Of a stretch of DNA of 9,418 bases, positions 6,653 through 9,418 are shown one piece after another. A model generated the notes under the pieces. It was not told where the DNA came from, made no database searches, and saw only the letters and a list, made by a program, of their open reading frames with translations. The DNA is taken from NCBI GenBank assembly GCA_002683195.1, contig NYSW01000063.1:99875-109292 (forward strand), in the 5' to 3' direction. A program made the translations under genes and the position numbers. This DNA comes from Phycisphaerae bacterium (GTDB lineage Bacteria > Planctomycetota > Phycisphaerae > Phycisphaerales > SM1A02). Each line of letters starts with the position of its first letter. The stretch's first letter is position 1.

Positions 6653-7065
6653 ACCACAGCAAGACATTGAAACGCCACCGACGACGAGGGATCGAGTCCA
6701 TCGAGCTCCTTCTGGGGCTTCCGGTACTGCTCCTGGTCGTTGCGGCTGGTTTCGAGTACGGATGGATGCTGCTCAAGACCACTCAGCTTGATCATGCGGC
6801 CCGAGTCGGGGCCCGAGTCGCGTCTCTGGCAGGCGCGGACGGGGTCTCTGTTGCAAATCGGGTCACTGAAACGCTGGAGGCCTCTGGAATCAAAGGCGCT
6901 ACCATCGAGGTCTTCCCCGGTGAACCGGGAAGCATTCCGGCTGGCTCGATCGTAACTGTTTCAGTAGAAGTGAATTACGCGGATTCTTCGCTGCTCGGCC
7001 TGGGGACATTCATGCCGCTTCCTGATTCGATTCGGGGTCAGGCCGCAATGGTCCGAGAACCTTGA
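6649..7065 (+). CDS. tadE: TadE-like pseudopilin
   Basis: 138 residues. Basic N-terminus (KTLKRHRRRG) followed by a type IV prepilin-like cleavage site: G14 / I15 with Glu at +5 (IESIE), then a hydrophobic helix to ~36 and a polar helix with DHAARVGARVASLAG, typical of TadE-like domains. The C-terminal 80 residues look like a small extracytoplasmic beta domain. In characterised Tad systems TadE is processed by TadV, which here is encoded directly upstream and overlaps it by ATGA. The same frame is open upstream inside cpaA, but the overlap and the start of the family motif support ATG 6649. It is probably the last gene of a cpaA-tadE unit, as a promoter candidate follows. Confidence 0.88.
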   Translation: MNHSKTLKRHRRRGIESIELLLGLPVLLLVVAAGFEYGWMLLKTTQLDHAARVGARVASLAGADGVSVANRVTETLEASGIKGATIEVFPGEPGSIPAGSIVTVSVEVNYADSSLLGLGTFMPLPDSIRGQAAMVREP

Positions 7066-7119
7066 AGAGGTTTGTGAGGACTGCGGCCTGATGATCCGGT
7101 ACCAATCCTCAACCTCGGA

Positions 7120-7147
7120 GTGACAGGCCCCGGACTCCCGTTATAGT
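7120..7147 (+). promoter_or_regulatory. Candidate sigma-70-type promoter for cpaB-cpaC
   Basis: GTGACA (7120-7125; five of six matches to TTGACA) and TATAGT (7142-7147; five of six matches to TATAAT) are separated by 16 bases. Transcription would start near 7155, giving a leader of roughly 77 bases before the cpaB ATG. The pair falls outside any gene. Promoter consensus in the likely host phylum is less well defined, so this remains a candidate. Confidence 0.5.
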
Positions 7148-7168
7148 CGATTGAGTTCTTCTCTCACC

Positions 7169-7189
7169 TTGAGTGCCTGGAGTGCTCAA
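7169..7189 (+). other. Imperfect hairpin in the cpaB leader
   Basis: TTGAGTGC and GTGCTCAA can pair over eight positions, two of them G-U wobbles, around a five-base loop (CTGGA). It falls in the predicted 5' leader of the cpaB transcript, 42 bases before the start codon. No T-run follows, so it is not a terminator. Function unknown. Confidence 0.3.
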
Positions 7190-7231
7190 CGTCCATCTTT
7201 CTTGATTTCAGATTCAGACCGAGGTCTCAGA

Positions 7232-8167
7232 ATGCGCCAAATAACCATGATTGTGCTTGGTCTTGGGCTCGCTCTCGGAGCGGCAGCCTTGGTCTCCGTG
7301 CTCCAATCGGGCCTCGTGGCTGCCAACTCGGCGGAAGCCGCGGCGGCATCCGCATCGGCGCCCTCGTCCGCGAGCGGCCCGGATGAGGTGCTGGTGGCGG
7401 TGCTCGCTCGTGACCTGCAATCCGGCCATCGGATCACGCCCGACGATCTGTCGGTCGAGGTGGTCGATGCATCGGCCGACCTCAATGGTGTGGTACGGAC
7501 TCCGCTGGCGGTGGTCGGGCGTGTCTTGATCGCGTCGGGAGTCAAAGGGGAACTTCTCCGAACCATGAACCTCGCAAGGCCCGGAACCGGTGCCTCCATC
7601 GCCGCCCAACTGCAGCCTGGTGATCGGGCCGCGACGGTGACGCTGAGAGATGTGGGTGCGAAGGTGATCCTGTATCCCGGTGCAAAGGTGGACGTGCTCG
7701 CGACCATGCAGCTTCTCGACGGTCGGAATCAGCGACGAACAGCGACTCGAACCATCCTTCAAGATCGTCGAGTCCTCGCCGTCGACGATGAAATCGCCGG
7801 CGGAGAAGTCGCGGCGATCGACGACGACGGACGTCGTCGTCCCGTGGCGAGATCCATCACGGTCACGCTCGCCGTCCGGCCGGGAGAGGTCGAGAAACTG
7901 GAGTTGGCGAGTGAGCAAGGGACGATCGGCCTGGTGCTGAGGCCCATGGAAGGCGACGTTTCGGCGGCGAATTCCGTGGCGACGGCGGAGACCATGTTCG
8001 GAGAATCCAAGGCTCGCAACGCTCCTCGGATTCAGGACGACTCCGCGGTTCTGGCGCCCGCCCCTCCGCAGGGACTCGATGCGGACTGGTGGGACATGGT
8101 CGTGATTCGCGGCGGAAAGTCTGAAGGTCACCGTTTCGATTCTGAATCCGAAGAACAAGAAAACTGA
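7232..8167 (+). CDS. cpaB: Flp pilus assembly protein CpaB/RcpC
   Basis: 311 residues. An N-terminal signal/membrane helix (~3-25) precedes an Ala/Ser-rich linker, an SAF domain (~51-115; VLVAVLARDLQSGHRITPDD) and the RcpC/CpaB domain (~125-240; GDRAATVTLRDVGAKVILYPG and ITVTLAVRPGEVEKLELASE). The protein ends with WWDMVVIRGG (286-295), the WxVxVxRG-type terminal strand, and an acidic tail. CpaB is a periplasmic partner of the CpaC secretin in Tad systems and may bind peptidoglycan through its SAF domain. The ATG at 7232 was chosen because GAGGT lies six bases upstream and the signal helix starts there; the frame is open up to 7151 but without such features. The next gene starts 37 bases downstream, past a run of eight G residues. 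Confidence 0.9.
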   Translation: MRQITMIVLGLGLALGAAALVSVLQSGLVAANSAEAAAASASAPSSASGPDEVLVAVLARDLQSGHRITPDDLSVEVVDASADLNGVVRTPLAVVGRVLIASGVKGELLRTMNLARPGTGASIAAQLQPGDRAATVTLRDVGAKVILYPGAKVDVLATMQLLDGRNQRRTATRTILQDRRVLAVDDEIAGGEVAAIDDDGRRRPVARSITVTLAVRPGEVEKLELASEQGTIGLVLRPMEGDVSAANSVATAETMFGESKARNAPRIQDDSAVLAPAPPQGLDADWWDMVVIRGGKSEGHRFDSESEEQEN

Positions 8168-8183
8168 CTCACTGTTGCTCCCC

Positions 8184-8191
8184 GGGGGGGG
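8184..8191 (+). repeat. Homopolymer G8 tract between cpaB and cpaC
   Basis: Four C then eight G residues (C4G8) lie in the 37-base spacer, upstream of the GAGGA ribosome binding site of cpaC. Such tracts can slip during replication, and here a length change would alter spacing rather than reading frame. It may also be a site of sequencing error. Confidence 0.5.
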
Positions 8192-8204
8192 CGAGGACGC
8201 ATCA

Positions 8205-9418
8205 ATGATCCAATACATGACTGTTGCAGCCACTGCTCTGGCGGTTGCCACGTCTTCGTTCTCCTTTGCGACCGAGGACGGGAAACTCACTCAGACTCGG
8301 ATTTCCGGCATGACCGATGTGGAATCGGTTTCGATCACCACGGGCCAGTCATCGCTTGTGTCGCTGGGTGAACGAATCGAACGTGTGGTCGTGGTTGATG
8401 AAAAGATCGCCGATGCCGAACCGGTCGACGCCGACGAAGTGCTGTTGATCGGGCGAGCCCCTGGTGTCACCGACGTGGTGTTTCGATTGGAATCCGGAGC
8501 CACCGTGTGTCGTCGACTCGAAGTCGGTTTCGATGCCGCGGGGCTGGAGTCGCAACTCCGGCGTCTGTTCGGGGTCTATCTTTCGGTCGACGAGGTCGGG
8601 GGGACGATCGCGGTGCGCGGCCTGATGCCGGATGTCGAGATCGCAGGCCTCGTGACCGCCTTCATGGACGACATTGGAATCAACTGGATCGACCTCACTC
8701 GGATTCCCGGGGTGCGTCAGGTCCAACTTCGGGTTCGGATCGCGGAAGCCAGTCGATCGGCGCTGAGGCAGCTGGCGTTCGGCGGGGTCATCGGTGGGAG
8801 TAACTTCTTCGGTGGAGTGCAGAGTCCCGGCGGATCCGCCTTCCAGAGCGCCGGCATCAGTCCGGTTGGCGCGGCCGCGGCGACGGGGACCGAATTCGAC
8901 CTCGCAAAGGCGAAGACCGTTTCCAGTGCCACCACGCTCTTTGCTGGTGTTCCCGGTGCGGATCTGGAGATCTTCCTCGAGGCATTGGACGAAAACCGAT
9001 ACGTCAGAATGCTGGCGGAACCGAATCTGGTCGCATCCAGCGGTGAGGAAGCGACCTTCCTCGTCGGCGGCGAGTTCCCGATTCCAATCACTCAAGGCGG
9101 AGGCCTTGGTGGTGGCCAGGCGGTCACGATCGAATACAAGGAATACGGTGTTCGTCTGGTGTTTCGTCCGGAGGTTCTCGGTGACGGTTTGATCCGGCTC
9201 GAAGTGGCGCCGGAAGTGAGCGAGCTCAGCGAGCTCGGAGCGGTCGATCTGAACGGATACAAGGTGCCTGGGGTCACGACTCGGCGTTCAAGCACCACGG
9301 TCGAACTCGGGAGTGGGCAGTCGTTCGCGCTCGCTGGCTTGATTCGCACCTTCGAGCAGGGCAAGGTCTCGCGTATTCCGCTCCTCGGTGACATTCCGTT
9401 GCTCGGAACGTTGTTCCG
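8205..9418 (+). CDS. cpaC: Outer-membrane secretin CpaC/RcpA of the Tad pilus; 3' end cut by the window edge
   Basis: 404 residues are visible. A signal peptide (~1-22, ending SFSFA) is followed by a pilus N-terminal domain (~40-108; SLGERIERVVVVDEKIADAE and ALxxG-like LLIGRAPGVTDVVFRLESG), a BON/N-type domain (~110-165; VDEVGGTIAVRGLMPDVE) and the secretin domain from ~170. Secretin signatures are LAEPNLVASSGEEATFLVGG (270-289), VPGVTTRRSSTTVELGSG (354-371), and IPLLGDIPLLGTLF (391-404), where the window ends; only the C-terminal edge of the domain should be missing. It forms the multimeric outer-membrane ring for the Flp pilus, working with CpaB directly upstream. The ATG at 8205 follows GAGGA at a normal distance. 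A Gly/Ser/Ala-rich insert (~192-228) may be a disordered or gate-proximal loop. Confidence 0.92.
   Translation, partial: MIQYMTVAATALAVATSSFSFATEDGKLTQTRISGMTDVESVSITTGQSSLVSLGERIERVVVVDEKIADAEPVDADEVLLIGRAPGVTDVVFRLESGATVCRRLEVGFDAAGLESQLRRLFGVYLSVDEVGGTIAVRGLMPDVEIAGLVTAFMDDIGINWIDLTRIPGVRQVQLRVRIAEASRSALRQLAFGGVIGGSNFFGGVQSPGGSAFQSAGISPVGAAAATGTEFDLAKAKTVSSATTLFAGVPGADLEIFLEALDENRYVRMLAEPNLVASSGEEATFLVGGEFPIPITQGGGLGGGQAVTIEYKEYGVRLVFRPEVLGDGLIRLEVAPEVSELSELGAVDLNGYKVPGVTTRRSSTTVELGSGQSFALAGLIRTFEQGKVSRIPLLGDIPLLGTLF

Larger units (their letters stand above)
7066..7231 (+). promoter_or_regulatory. 166-base spacer and leader before cpaB
   Basis: There is no coding frame with a credible start here. 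The stretch holds a sigma-70-like promoter (7120-7147), an imperfect hairpin (7169-7189) and the GAGGT ribosome binding site at about 7221-7225. No terminator hairpin with a T-run was seen after tadE, so read-through from cpaA-tadE remains possible. Confidence 0.45.

Noticed and set aside
7214..8290. 358-residue minus-strand frame opposite cpaB
   Set aside because: cpaB has clear SAF and RcpC motifs on the plus strand; the antisense frame is His/Arg-rich without any known domain.
8349..9095. 248-residue minus-strand frame opposite cpaC
   Set aside because: The plus strand carries unmistakable secretin motifs throughout this interval.

Overview
The window is GC-rich, tightly packed bacterial DNA. 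It contains a Tad/Cpa (Flp) pilus secretion locus and a photolyase-centred group of redox genes. Planctomycetota (for example a Phycisphaerae-like marine bacterium) fits best: a class II CPD photolyase, a TadE protein with a textbook prepilin cleavage site, and a TadG-like protein with a long beta-rich tail. No rRNA or other taxonomic marker is present, so this is a weak inference.

Left region (1-4556): flavin and NAD(P) enzymes. On the minus strand, an SDR-fold gene (3175-2414) overlaps by four bases (GTGA) with a very long gene (2417 to beyond base 1). That gene is a class II CPD photolyase joined in one reading frame to a renalase-like (COG3380) FAD oxidoreductase. Divergent from the SDR gene, across 274 bases holding two GC-rich hairpins, is a plus-strand pyridoxamine-phosphate-oxidase-fold FMN protein (3450-4112). 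Its stop codon abuts the stop of a small four-helix membrane protein on the minus strand (4556-4113). The SDR has lost all four residues of the usual Asn-Ser-Tyr-Lys tetrad. Together the genes suggest a response to light, UV or photo-oxidation; that is inference.

Right region (4627-9418): type IVc pilus assembly. A TadG-like protein is on the minus strand (5877-4627). Divergently, on the plus strand, come the prepilin peptidase CpaA/TadV (6038-6652), TadE (6649-7065, ATGA overlap), a 166-base gap with a good sigma-70-type promoter, CpaB/RcpC (7232-8167) and the outer-membrane secretin CpaC/RcpA (8205 to beyond the right edge). CpaA would process TadE and the pilin, CpaB and CpaC build the outer-membrane channel, and the TadE/TadG-like proteins would be minor envelope components. 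The Flp pilin, the ATPase and the inner-membrane platform genes are not in the window.

No tRNA, rRNA, CRISPR array, insertion sequence or integrase was seen. Most other long open frames are antisense shadows of these genes, a common effect of high GC.
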